This document shows positions 39,034-45,184 of a stretch of 45,184 nucleotides of DNA, one piece after another. Below the pieces are notes generated by a model. It made no database searches, was not told the DNA's origin, and was given only the letters and a program-made list of their open reading frames with translations. The number at the start of each line of letters is the position of its first letter. Position 1 is the first letter of the stretch. This DNA is from Acidobacteriota bacterium. GTDB taxonomy: Bacteria; Acidobacteriota; Vicinamibacteria; Vicinamibacterales; UBA2999. Where the stretch lies: NCBI GenBank assembly GCA_963169195.1, contig CAUJDN010000001.1:1-45184 (forward strand). Reading direction: 5' to 3'. A program made the translations under genes and the position numbers.

Positions 39034-40347
39034 ATGATTCGAATCGTCTCTTCGACCAATCGCAAGGCCGTCACGGCGCTGCTGTCGGCCACGCGGATCC
39101 GCGACCGCGTCACCGAGGCGAAGGCCGCCGCCATCGTCGAGCGCGTGCGGAAGGGCGGGGACCGGGCGCTGCGCCGCCATGCGGAGGAGTTCGACGGGCT
39201 GACGGGCCCGATCGAGGTGCCGCGCGCGGAATGGGAGGCCGCCGCACGGACGGTGCCCGCGCCGGTGCGGCGCGCCATCCGGGACGCCGCGCGGAACATC
39301 CGCCGCGTGTCGAAGGCGCAGGTGCCGAAGGGCTGGCGCGTCACGGTGAGGCCCGGCGTCACCGTCGAGCAGCGCGTGGTTCCGCTCGCGCGCGTGGGCT
39401 GCTACGTGCCGGCCGGGCGCTACCCGCTGCCGTCCTCGCTGCTGATGACGGCGATTCCCGCGAGGTCCGCGGGCGTGCCCGAGGTGATCGTGGCCTGCCC
39501 TCGTCCTGACGCCACGGTGCTCGCTGCGGCGCTCGAGGCCGGCGTGGACCGGCTGTTCCGCATGGGCGGCGCGCATGCCGTGACCGCCATGGCCTACGGC
39601 ACGCGCACGGTGCCGCGCGTGGACAAGATCGTCGGCCCCGGCAACCGCTGGGTGTCGGCGGCCAAGTCGCTGGTGTCGGCCGACTGCGCCATCGACTTCT
39701 ATGCGGGCCCCACCGAGATCCTCATCGTCGCCGTGAAGACGCCGCCGCCGTGGGTGGCGGCCGACCTCATCGCCCAGGCCGAGCACGACCCGGACGCGCG
39801 CGCCGTGTGCATCACCACCAGCCGGCGCGTGGCCGAGGCCATCGCACGCGAGGTCGCGCTGCAGTTGCCGGTGGAGGGCCCCGCTGCCGCGTCGCTCTGG
39901 AAGCACGGAGGCATCATCGTGGCCCGATCGATGCCCGAGGCCATCGCCCTGGCCAACGAGACCGCCGCCGAGCACCTGGTCGTCGAGACCGAAGACGTGG
40001 CCGCGCGCATGGGGAATGCCGGCGCCATCTTCGTCGGGCCGTGGACTGCGCAGGTGGCCGGTGACTACGCCATCGGGTCGAATCACGTCCTGCCCACCGC
40101 GGGCGCCGCGCGGTTCCGTGGCGGGCTCAACGCGGCGGACTGCGTGAAGCTCGTCTCGGTGCAGCGGGTATCCGCGCGCGGGCTGGGCGGCATCGCGGAC
40201 ACCATCACCACCCTCGCGCGCGCCGAAGGTCTCGAGGGACACGCCAGATCGATCGAAGCACGGACCTCAAGACCCCAAGACCCCAAGACCTCAAGCCCCC
40301 AAGACCGTCCAGGATCCAGCGATGACCACCATTCAAGGCGCCCCTGA
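39034..40347 (+). CDS. hisD: Histidinol dehydrogenase HisD with repeat-derived C-terminal tail
   Basis: HisD oxidises histidinol to histidine with two NAD+. The 437-residue enzyme shows VGCYVPAGRYPLPSSLLM, YGTRTVPRVDKIVGPGN, DFYAGPTEILI, DLIAQAEHDPDARA, AEHLVVETEDVAARM and GSNHVLPTAGAARFRGGL, with the Zn and catalytic residues in the Gln-Ala-Glu-His and Ser-Asn-His-Val-Leu-Pro-Thr blocks. ATG 39034 is eight bases after the hisG stop. The last 30 residues (after RSIEAR; TSRPQDPKTSSPQD and so on) come from a CCCCAAGA-type DNA repeat and run on to 40347, overlapping hisC by 26 bp; they are not part of the normal protein. Confidence 0.96.
   Translation: MIRIVSSTNRKAVTALLSATRIRDRVTEAKAAAIVERVRKGGDRALRRHAEEFDGLTGPIEVPRAEWEAAARTVPAPVRRAIRDAARNIRRVSKAQVPKGWRVTVRPGVTVEQRVVPLARVGCYVPAGRYPLPSSLLMTAIPARSAGVPEVIVACPRPDATVLAAALEAGVDRLFRMGGAHAVTAMAYGTRTVPRVDKIVGPGNRWVSAAKSLVSADCAIDFYAGPTEILIVAVKTPPPWVAADLIAQAEHDPDARAVCITTSRRVAEAIAREVALQLPVEGPAAASLWKHGGIIVARSMPEAIALANETAAEHLVVETEDVAARMGNAGAIFVGPWTAQVAGDYAIGSNHVLPTAGAARFRGGLNAADCVKLVSVQRVSARGLGGIADTITTLARAEGLEGHARSIEARTSRPQDPKTSSPQDRPGSSDDHHSRRP
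40262..40315. repeat. CCCCAAGA repeat at the hisD 3' end
   Basis: Units such as cctcaagaccccaagacccc and cctcaagccccc extend the hisD frame by about 25 codons and place the hisC ATG close behind. They resemble the CCCAGGACCCAAG tract upstream of hisI. Confidence 0.75.
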
Positions 40348-41398
40348 CCTCGGCCCCGGGCTGCGGCTGCATCAGAACGAGAACACCGGCGGCTGCTCGC
40401 CGAAGGTGGTGGAGGCCGTCCGCGGCTTCACGGCCGAGCGGCTGGCGCTCTACCCGGACTTCACGCACGCCGTGCGCGAGACGGCGGCCTTTCTCGGCGT
40501 GGATCCCGAGCGGCTGGTGCTCACCAACGGCCTGGACGAGGGCATCCTGCTCGCCTCCATCGCCTACCTGCTCCCGCGCGCGCCCGAGGGACTCGTCGAG
40601 CTCGGCGCGCCGCTGGTGGCCCCCTCCGGCGTGGCGGAGATCCTCGTCGCGCTCCCGACGTTCGAGCCGTATCTCCACGGGGCGAAGGCGATGGGCGCGC
40701 GGACCGTCGCCGTCCCGCCCACCCCCGACTTCTCCTTCCCGGTCGATGCCGTCCTCCGCGCCGTCACGCCCAATACGCGCATCGTCTACGTGAACAACCC
40801 GAACAACCCGACGGGCCAGCCCATTCCGCTGGAGGCCATCCGCCGTGTGGCGCGCGAGGCGGCTCACGCCGTGGTGTTCGTGGACGAGGCGTATCACGAC
40901 TTCATGGACGGGAACTTCCTCGGCGAGGCGGCGGACTACCCGAACGTGATGGTCGGCCGCACCTTCTCGAAGGCGTACGGCCTGGCGGGCATGCGCGTGG
41001 GCGTGCTCATCGCCTCGCCTGGACTGCTCGCGCCCGTCAGGCGCGCGATGCCGCTGTTCAACCTCAACGTCGTGGCCGTGGAGGCGCTGCGCGCCGCCAT
41101 GGCGGACACCACCTTCCGCCCGTGGTACCAGGAGCAGGCGCGCCAGTCGAAGGACCTCCTCTACGCCGCCTGCGACGCGCTGGGCCTGCGTTACTGGAGG
41201 AGCGCTGCGAACTTCGTTCTGGTGGACGGCGGTGCGCGCGCGAGGGAGATCGTCGGCGGCCTGCAGGCGCGCGGCGTCTTCGTCCGGGACCGCACGGCAG
41301 ACCCCTCGTGCCCGAACTGCATCCGCATCACCGCGGGCGTGGTTGAGCACACGCGAAAGGCCGTGGAGGCGCTGGAGGCCGTGTGCGCCGCGCGGTAA
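40322..41398 (+). CDS. hisC: Histidinol-phosphate aminotransferase HisC
   Basis: HisC transfers an amino group from glutamate to imidazole-acetol phosphate. The 358-residue PLP enzyme has [59 protein letters not shown] and the Schiff-base Lys in [16 protein letters not shown], with the substrate-binding Arg in CIRITAG near the C-terminus. ATG 40322 lies inside the repeat-extended hisD end. Its last codons overlap hisB. Confidence 0.95.
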   Translation: MTTIQGAPDLGPGLRLHQNENTGGCSPKVVEAVRGFTAERLALYPDFTHAVRETAAFLGVDPERLVLTNGLDEGILLASIAYLLPRAPEGLVELGAPLVAPSGVAEILVALPTFEPYLHGAKAMGARTVAVPPTPDFSFPVDAVLRAVTPNTRIVYVNNPNNPTGQPIPLEAIRRVAREAAHAVVFVDEAYHDFMDGNFLGEAADYPNVMVGRTFSKAYGLAGMRVGVLIASPGLLAPVRRAMPLFNLNVVAVEALRAAMADTTFRPWYQEQARQSKDLLYAACDALGLRYWRSAANFVLVDGGARAREIVGGLQARGVFVRDRTADPSCPNCIRITAGVVEHTRKAVEALEAVCAAR

Positions 41399-41970
41399 TC
41401 GACCGGCGCACGGCGGAGACGCAGATTCGCTTCGCGCTGAACGTGGACGGCACGGGCACGTTCGACAACCGGACCGGCATCCGCTTCCTCGACCACATGC
41501 TGGACCTGGTGGCGCGCCACGGCGGCTTCGACCTGAAGGTGAAGGCCACGGGCGATCTCGACGTGGACCAGCACCACACCGTGGAGGACGCCGGCATCGC
41601 CTTCGGCGAGGCGGTGGCCAGGGCGCTGGGCGACAAGCGCGGCATCAACCGCGCGGGCTACTTCGTGATGCCGATGGACGAGACGCTGGCGGTGGCCGCC
41701 ATCGACCTGAGCGGCCGCCCGCACACCGTGGTGGAGACGAAGGTGAAGGTGCGCCTCGTCGGCGACCTGCAGGCCGAGCTGGTGCACGACTTCTTCGAGG
41801 GCTTCGCGATGGGCGCGCGCGCCAACGTGCACGTCAAGGTGCTCTACGGCCGCTCGAACCACCACAAGATCGAGGCGTGCTTCAAGGCCTTCGGCCGCGC
41901 GCTGCGCGTCGCATGCGCGAAGGACAGGCGCCTCGCGAAGATGCTGCCCAGCACGAAGGGGCTGCTGTGA
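41383..41970 (+). CDS. hisB: Imidazoleglycerol-phosphate dehydratase HisB (monofunctional)
   Basis: HisB removes water from imidazole-glycerol phosphate. The 195-residue protein has both His-rich manganese motifs, [10 protein letters not shown] and [10 protein letters not shown], and [17 protein letters not shown]. There is no phosphatase domain, so histidinol-phosphate phosphatase must be elsewhere. The start is GTG 41383 inside the hisC end. Its TGA overlaps the hisH GTG. Confidence 0.96.
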   Translation: MRRAVIDRRTAETQIRFALNVDGTGTFDNRTGIRFLDHMLDLVARHGGFDLKVKATGDLDVDQHHTVEDAGIAFGEAVARALGDKRGINRAGYFVMPMDETLAVAAIDLSGRPHTVVETKVKVRLVGDLQAELVHDFFEGFAMGARANVHVKVLYGRSNHHKIEACFKAFGRALRVACAKDRRLAKMLPSTKGLL

Positions 41971-42629
41971 TTGCGCTCGTGGACTACGGCGCCGGCAACC
42001 TGACGTCGGTACGCAAGGCGCTGGCGCACATCGGCGCAGGGTTCTGGACGCCGGTCGAGCCCGCGGAACTGGCGCGCGCACGGGGCGTCATCGTTCCGGG
42101 CGTCGGCCACTTCGATTCCACCGCTGCGCTGGACGCGCCCTGGCGCGAGGCCATTGACGCGGCGCGCGCCCGCTCGGCGCCGCTCCTCGGGATCTGCGTG
42201 GGCTTGCAGTGGCTGTTCGAGGGCTCGACGGAAGCGCCGGACGTGGCGGGGTTGGGCGCGATTCGAGGAACATGCACGCGCCTGGGCGCGGGCTCAGACT
42301 CCCGACTCCCGGCCTGTCCCGAGCGCAGTCGAGGGACTCCCGACTCCCGACAGGATCTGAAGGTGCCGCATGTCGGCTGGAACTCCCTGTCGTTCTCCCG
42401 GCCCACGCGGCTGTTCGAGGGCATCCCCGAAGGCACGCAGGTGTATTTCACTCACTCGTACGCCGCGCCTGTCGTGCCGGCCACAGCGGCCATCACCACC
42501 TACGGGGCGCCCTTCTCGGCCGCAGTCGAGGACGGCCTCGTCTCGGGCGTGCAGTTCCACCCCGAGAAGTCCGGCGACGCAGGCTTGAGAATCCTGAGGA
42601 ACTGGATGAGCCATGTACCATCCGTGTAA
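41967..42629 (+). CDS. hisH: HisH, glutamine amidotransferase of IGP synthase, with repeat-derived loop
   Basis: HisH releases ammonia from glutamine for HisF. The 220-residue product begins [18 protein letters not shown] and has the nucleophile Cys in [14 protein letters not shown], the VGWNSL and VYFTHSYA blocks, and the catalytic His/Glu in VQFHPEKSG. Start GTG 41967 overlaps the hisB stop (GTGA). A loop of about 20 residues ([20 protein letters not shown]) between RGTCTRLG and VPHVGWN is encoded by short repeats (42292-42354) and is absent in ordinary HisH. The frame is intact, so the protein may still be functional. Confidence 0.95.
   Translation: MIALVDYGAGNLTSVRKALAHIGAGFWTPVEPAELARARGVIVPGVGHFDSTAALDAPWREAIDAARARSAPLLGICVGLQWLFEGSTEAPDVAGLGAIRGTCTRLGAGSDSRLPACPERSRGTPDSRQDLKVPHVGWNSLSFSRPTRLFEGIPEGTQVYFTHSYAAPVVPATAAITTYGAPFSAAVEDGLVSGVQFHPEKSGDAGLRILRNWMSHVPSV
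42292..42354. repeat. GACTCCC units flanking a cctgtcccgagcgcagtcg motif, inside hisH
   Basis: gactcccgactcccg lies on both sides of a cctgtcccgagcgcagtcg-type motif. The composite is in frame with hisH and looks nested: one repeat family inserted into another, with the 15-bp flank duplicated. Confidence 0.8.
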
Positions 42630-42680
42630 TCTGCGTCATCTGCGTCATCTGCGGCTCGATTCATCCGCGTCTCAATCCGC
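42625..42680. repeat. CATCTGCGT repeat between hisH and hisF
   Basis: The 54-bp gap between hisH and hisF is nearly filled with (a/t)(a/t)tctgcgtcatctgcgtcatctgcgg and a related tccgcgtctcaatccgcg. The same type forms the linker of the Mop regulator. It separates otherwise overlapping genes. Confidence 0.8.
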
Positions 42681-42683
42681 GTG

Positions 42684-43460
42684 ATGCTCTCCAAGCGCAT
42701 CATTGCCTGCCTCGACGTGCGCGACGGCCGCGTCGTCAAGGGCATCAACTTCGAGGGCCTGCGCGAGGCGGGCGATCCCGCCGAGCTCGCGCGGCGATAC
42801 AACGTCGAGGGCATCGACGAGATCGTCATCCTCGACGTCACGGCCACGCTCGAGTCGCGCCAGGCGCGCGCCCACACCATCTCCGCGGTCGCGCACGAGA
42901 TCTTCCTGCCGCTCTGCGTCGGCGGGGGCATCCGGACCGAGGGCGATGCGGCGGCAGCCATCGAAGCCGGCGCCGACAAGGTGAGCCTGAACACGGCGGC
43001 GCTGCAGGACCCGTCGCTCATCACGACGCTGGCGAATCGCTATGGCAGCCAGGCCGTCGTGGTGGCCATCGACGCGAAGCGCCAGGACGGGCGTTTCGCG
43101 GTGTACGTCCGGAGCGGCCAGGCCGAGACGCCTCGCGGAGCGGTGGACTGGGCCCGCGAGGCCGCGGAACGTGGCGCGGGTGAGATTCTGCTGACGTCCA
43201 TCGATCGCGACGGGACGAAGAGCGGCTTCGACTGCGTGCTCACCGCCGAGGTGTCGACCGCCGTGAACATCCCGGTCATTGCGTCCGGAGGCGCGGGCTC
43301 CTTCGAGCACTTCGCCGAGGTCTTCACCGCCGGACGTGCCGACGCCGCCCTCGCCGCGTCCATCTTCCACTTCAACGAGCACAGCGTCGAAGAGCTGAAG
43401 CGCTTCCTCCACCTCCGGGGCATTCCCGTCCGGTTGGGGCCTGGCACGGGCGGGCCCTAA
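42684..43460 (+). CDS. hisF: HisF, cyclase of imidazole-glycerol-phosphate synthase
   Basis: HisF makes IGP and AICAR with ammonia from HisH. The 258-residue TIM barrel begins [19 protein letters not shown], with the catalytic Asp in CLDV and the second in [26 protein letters not shown] and [13 protein letters not shown] complete the phosphate sites. ATG 42684 is preferred over a GTG three bases earlier. It lies after the repeat gap and before hisA, whereas hisA usually precedes hisF. Confidence 0.97.
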   Translation: MLSKRIIACLDVRDGRVVKGINFEGLREAGDPAELARRYNVEGIDEIVILDVTATLESRQARAHTISAVAHEIFLPLCVGGGIRTEGDAAAAIEAGADKVSLNTAALQDPSLITTLANRYGSQAVVVAIDAKRQDGRFAVYVRSGQAETPRGAVDWAREAAERGAGEILLTSIDRDGTKSGFDCVLTAEVSTAVNIPVIASGGAGSFEHFAEVFTAGRADAALAASIFHFNEHSVEELKRFLHLRGIPVRLGPGTGGP

Positions 43461-43528
43461 ACGATTCAGAATCTGCCAAGCGTGCAGTTCTTGCAGAGTT
43501 TTTGACCCGACCGTGCCAGACCCCAACC

Positions 43529-44248
43529 ATGCTGATTCCATCGATAGATCTGCAACACGGCCGCATCGTTCAGCTCGTCCAGGGCGAGACGCTCGCCATC
43601 GCCAGCGATGACGTGGACGCGTGGATCGAGAGGTTCGCGACGTTCCCGAAGGTCCAGCTCATCGACCTCGATGCCGCGATGGCCCGCGGACACAACGACG
43701 CGCTCGTCCGGCGCATTGCCGCGCGGCTGCCCTGCCGCGTCGGCGGAGGCGTCCGCACCGTGGGCCGCGCCGAGGAGCTGCTGGCGTCCGGCGCGCACGC
43801 CGTGATCGCCGGCTCCGCGCTGTTCCGTGGCCCGGGCCAGTGGTCCGCGGCCGATGCCGCGGCCGACCCGTCGGTCGTCATCAACCACGACTTCGCCCGC
43901 GCGCTCGCCCAGACCATCGGCCCGCAGCGCGTGATTGCCGCCGTGGACTCGAAGGGCGGCCGCGTGGTGATCCACGGCTGGAAGACGGCGCTGCCCATCG
44001 GCCCGGTGGCGGCGGTGCGGTCACTGGAAAGCTACTGCGACGAGTTCCTCTACACGCACGTGGACAAGGAAGGTCTCATGCAGGGGACCGACATGGACGC
44101 CATCCGCGCAGTCCGCGAGGCCACGGCACGACGCGTGACTGCGGCCGGCGGCATCACCACGCGCGCGGAGATCGACGCGCTGCACGCCATGCAGGTCGAC
44201 GCCGTGGTCGGGATGGCCATCTACACCGGGAGCCTCGCCCTCGAGTAG
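43529..44248 (+). CDS. hisA: HisA-type ProFAR isomerase (slightly divergent)
   Basis: The 239-residue TIM barrel starts at ATG 43529 with LIPSIDLQHGRIVQLVQGE, and has IDLDAAMARGHND, VGGGVRTVGRAEELL, VIAAVDSKGGRVVIHGWKT, YTHVDKEGLMQGTDM and AAGGITTRAEIDAL. This is the HisA layout, but the second catalytic region reads HVDKEG where typical HisA has DISRDG-like sequence, so the sequence is divergent; the Asp is kept. It is the last gene of the operon, with a 68-bp gap after hisF. Its stop lies two bases from the stop of the convergent gene. Confidence 0.88.
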   Translation: MLIPSIDLQHGRIVQLVQGETLAIASDDVDAWIERFATFPKVQLIDLDAAMARGHNDALVRRIAARLPCRVGGGVRTVGRAEELLASGAHAVIAGSALFRGPGQWSAADAAADPSVVINHDFARALAQTIGPQRVIAAVDSKGGRVVIHGWKTALPIGPVAAVRSLESYCDEFLYTHVDKEGLMQGTDMDAIRAVREATARRVTAAGGITTRAEIDALHAMQVDAVVGMAIYTGSLALE

Positions 44249-44250
44249 CG

Positions 44251-44817
44251 CTACTTGACCCTCTTGACGGCCTCGGCGAGCGCGTCGAGAAGGACGCCGT
44301 CCCGCTGCTCCGCACGGTCGCGCGGCGACTGGCCCCACGTCTCGTCCAGCTGCGTCATCGTCTCGACGACGCACGCGGTGTCGCAGGCGCCGGGGCTCGT
44401 CTGCAGCTTCAGGCCCGTGGCCTCGAGCGAGAGCTGGTTCAGCCATTCATCGAACAGCCGCGCCTGGGTCCCATCCGACCGATCGCCGGGCGTCCACGTC
44501 AGCAGACGATCCATCGCCTGCACCACGCGCGGGTCCACGGGCGGGCGCTTGCTCAGGGTGAACGCCAGGAGCGTGGACTGCTGGCCGGTGAACGGCGACG
44601 GGGGCGCGCCCCCCGGCTGGACGGTGATGGCCGCCGTCGCGCGCTTCTTCACGTCCTCGAGCAGCGGCACGAGGCTGCGCGCCGCCTGGGTGCGCGCCGC
44701 GAGCGTGGTGGCGTCCAGCTCGATGGGCTTCGGCTGCTGCGCCGCGATGCCGACGGACAGGCCGATGGAGACGGAGAAGATGGCGGCTGGGATGCACGGA
44801 TGAAGTCGGCGGCTCAT
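44251..44817 (-). CDS. Hypothetical secreted protein
   Basis: The 188-residue product starts at ATG 44817 with GAGGG upstream and has a signal peptide (IPAAIFSVSIGLSVGIAAQQ). The mature part is helical (TLAARTQAARSLVPLLEDVK, VVQAMDRLLTWTPGD, RLFDEWLNQLSLEATG) and has two Cys (PGACDTACV) that could form a disulphide. No family is recognised. It ends two bases from hisA, tail to tail. It is divergent from the permease gene across 261 bp. Confidence 0.75.
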   Translation of the reverse strand: MSRRLHPCIPAAIFSVSIGLSVGIAAQQPKPIELDATTLAARTQAARSLVPLLEDVKKRATAAITVQPGGAPPSPFTGQQSTLLAFTLSKRPPVDPRVVQAMDRLLTWTPGDRSDGTQARLFDEWLNQLSLEATGLKLQTSPGACDTACVVETMTQLDETWGQSPRDRAEQRDGVLLDALAEAVKRVK

Positions 44818-44936
44818 GGGTTGCCCTCGTGGTGGTGGCGCTGATCCCATTATGGAACGCGGAGGTGCCGCAGATGGCCGCAGATGATGAACGACCCGCA
44901 GGCCACCCCGCGGTCCTCGGCCCGCGTGTGATCTCA

Positions 44937-44990
44937 CGACCGCGAAGCGGTCGCCCACCGGCCGAAGGCCGGCCTCCGGCGCGAATGCGC
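44937..44990. repeat. Three consecutive GAA-loop hairpins (REP-like)
   Basis: cgaccgc-gaa-gcggtcg (44937-44953), ccggcc-gaa-ggccgg (44958-44972) and gcgc-gaat-gcgc (44979-44990) form three perfect hairpins in the divergent intergenic region. They resemble REP palindromes and may act on mRNA ends or protein binding. The rest of 44818-45078 shows only a gccgcagatg repeat and a TAGAAT. Confidence 0.65.
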
Positions 44991-45017
44991 TGCCCACCCG
45001 GCAGGCCTGACGCGCGG

Positions 45018-45023
45018 TAGAAT
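45018..45023 (+). promoter_or_regulatory. Candidate -10 of the permease gene
   Basis: TAGAAT lies 55 bases before the permease ATG, the same hexamer as upstream of the S9 gene. No clear -35 is seen. Confidence 0.3.
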
Positions 45024-45078
45024 CCCCCGTCCACGAGATCTCCCAACCGGCCACCCGGATCGACCGTCCAACACACCA

Positions 45079-45184
45079 TGCGCGCCGATCTCGCCGCCGC
45101 CATCCGCGCCCTGCACGCCTCGAAGACCTTCACCCTCGTCGCGCTCGTGGTCCTCGCGCTCGGCATCGGCGCCAGCACGGCCAT
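45079..45184 (+). CDS. MacB/FtsX-like (ADOP-type) permease, 5' end only
   Basis: The first 35 codons from ATG 45079 read RADLAAAIRALHASKTFTLV followed by the hydrophobic ALVVLALGIGASTA, the standard opening of acidobacterial ABC-type permeases of about 800 residues with two FtsX-like domains. The gene runs off the right edge. The start has no strong ribosome site. Transport substrate is unknown in the family. Confidence 0.75.

Noticed and set aside
43461..43528. Promoter or terminator between hisF and hisA
   Set aside because: Only weak half-palindromes (tgcagttcttgca); no -35/-10 pair and no stem with T-run.

Overview
The window looks like chromosomal DNA of a high-GC soil-type acidobacterium, most probably class Vicinamibacteria. 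This is inferred, not proven. The clues are very GC-rich genes with GTG and TTG starts, a right-edge ORF opening like the acidobacterial MacB/FtsX-like (ADOP-type) permeases, many secreted peptidases and BNR or carboxypeptidase-regulatory-like surface proteins, an nSTAND1-WD40 giant, and several families of very short repeats scattered between and inside genes. No rRNA, tRNA, CRISPR array, phage or integrase gene was seen.

Layout. 1-3.6 kb: a secreted BNR/sortilin-like protein running off the left edge, divergent from a secreted YadA-like/S74 protein and a small conserved hypothetical gene. 3.6-3.8 kb: a MITE-like nested palindrome. 3.8-8.8 kb: an nSTAND1-TM-WD40 protein broken by two compensating frameshifts, divergent from a Fic AMP-transferase gene across an AT-rich, palindrome-rich intergenic region. 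8.8-15.7 kb: an esterase divergent from a tight run encoding an ATP-grasp ligase, a YbdK/GCS2 carboxylate-amine ligase, an M29 aminopeptidase, a second ATP-grasp-like protein and a membrane histidine kinase. This run is the best candidate for an undescribed peptide-forming or amide-forming pathway. 15.7-18.4 kb: molybdate transporter modABC, divergent from a one-component regulator (excisionase-type HTH plus Mop/TOBE domain) with a palindromic operator between them. 18.5-24.7 kb: secreted M28 and S9 peptidases and a secreted CarboxypepD-like/Fn3 protein.

25-37.3 kb: a PLP aminotransferase divergent from a PQQ-type quinoprotein dehydrogenase; an operon of M16 peptidase, NfeD protease and stomatin; a Ser/Thr kinase with an N-terminal membrane domain; a decayed VapC toxin; and a clan-CD (caspase/gingipain-like) cysteine peptidase with a small partner gene. 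37.5-44.2 kb: the histidine operon, hisI-G-D-C-B-H-F-A. It is preceded by a promoter, a His-rich leader peptide (seven His codons in an 11-codon stretch) and a perfect 10-bp terminator stem, which together form a classical transcription attenuator. hisE is not in the window. 44.2-45.2 kb: a secreted hypothetical protein and the start of the permease gene.

A theme runs through the window: short repeats of the types TTCTGGGG, GGGAGTC, CATCTGCGT, CCCAGGACCCAAG, CPERSRG-coding and GGCGAAGCC. They lie in intergenic DNA and also in frame in loops or tails of ModC, HisH, HisD, the Mop regulator and the M28 peptidase.
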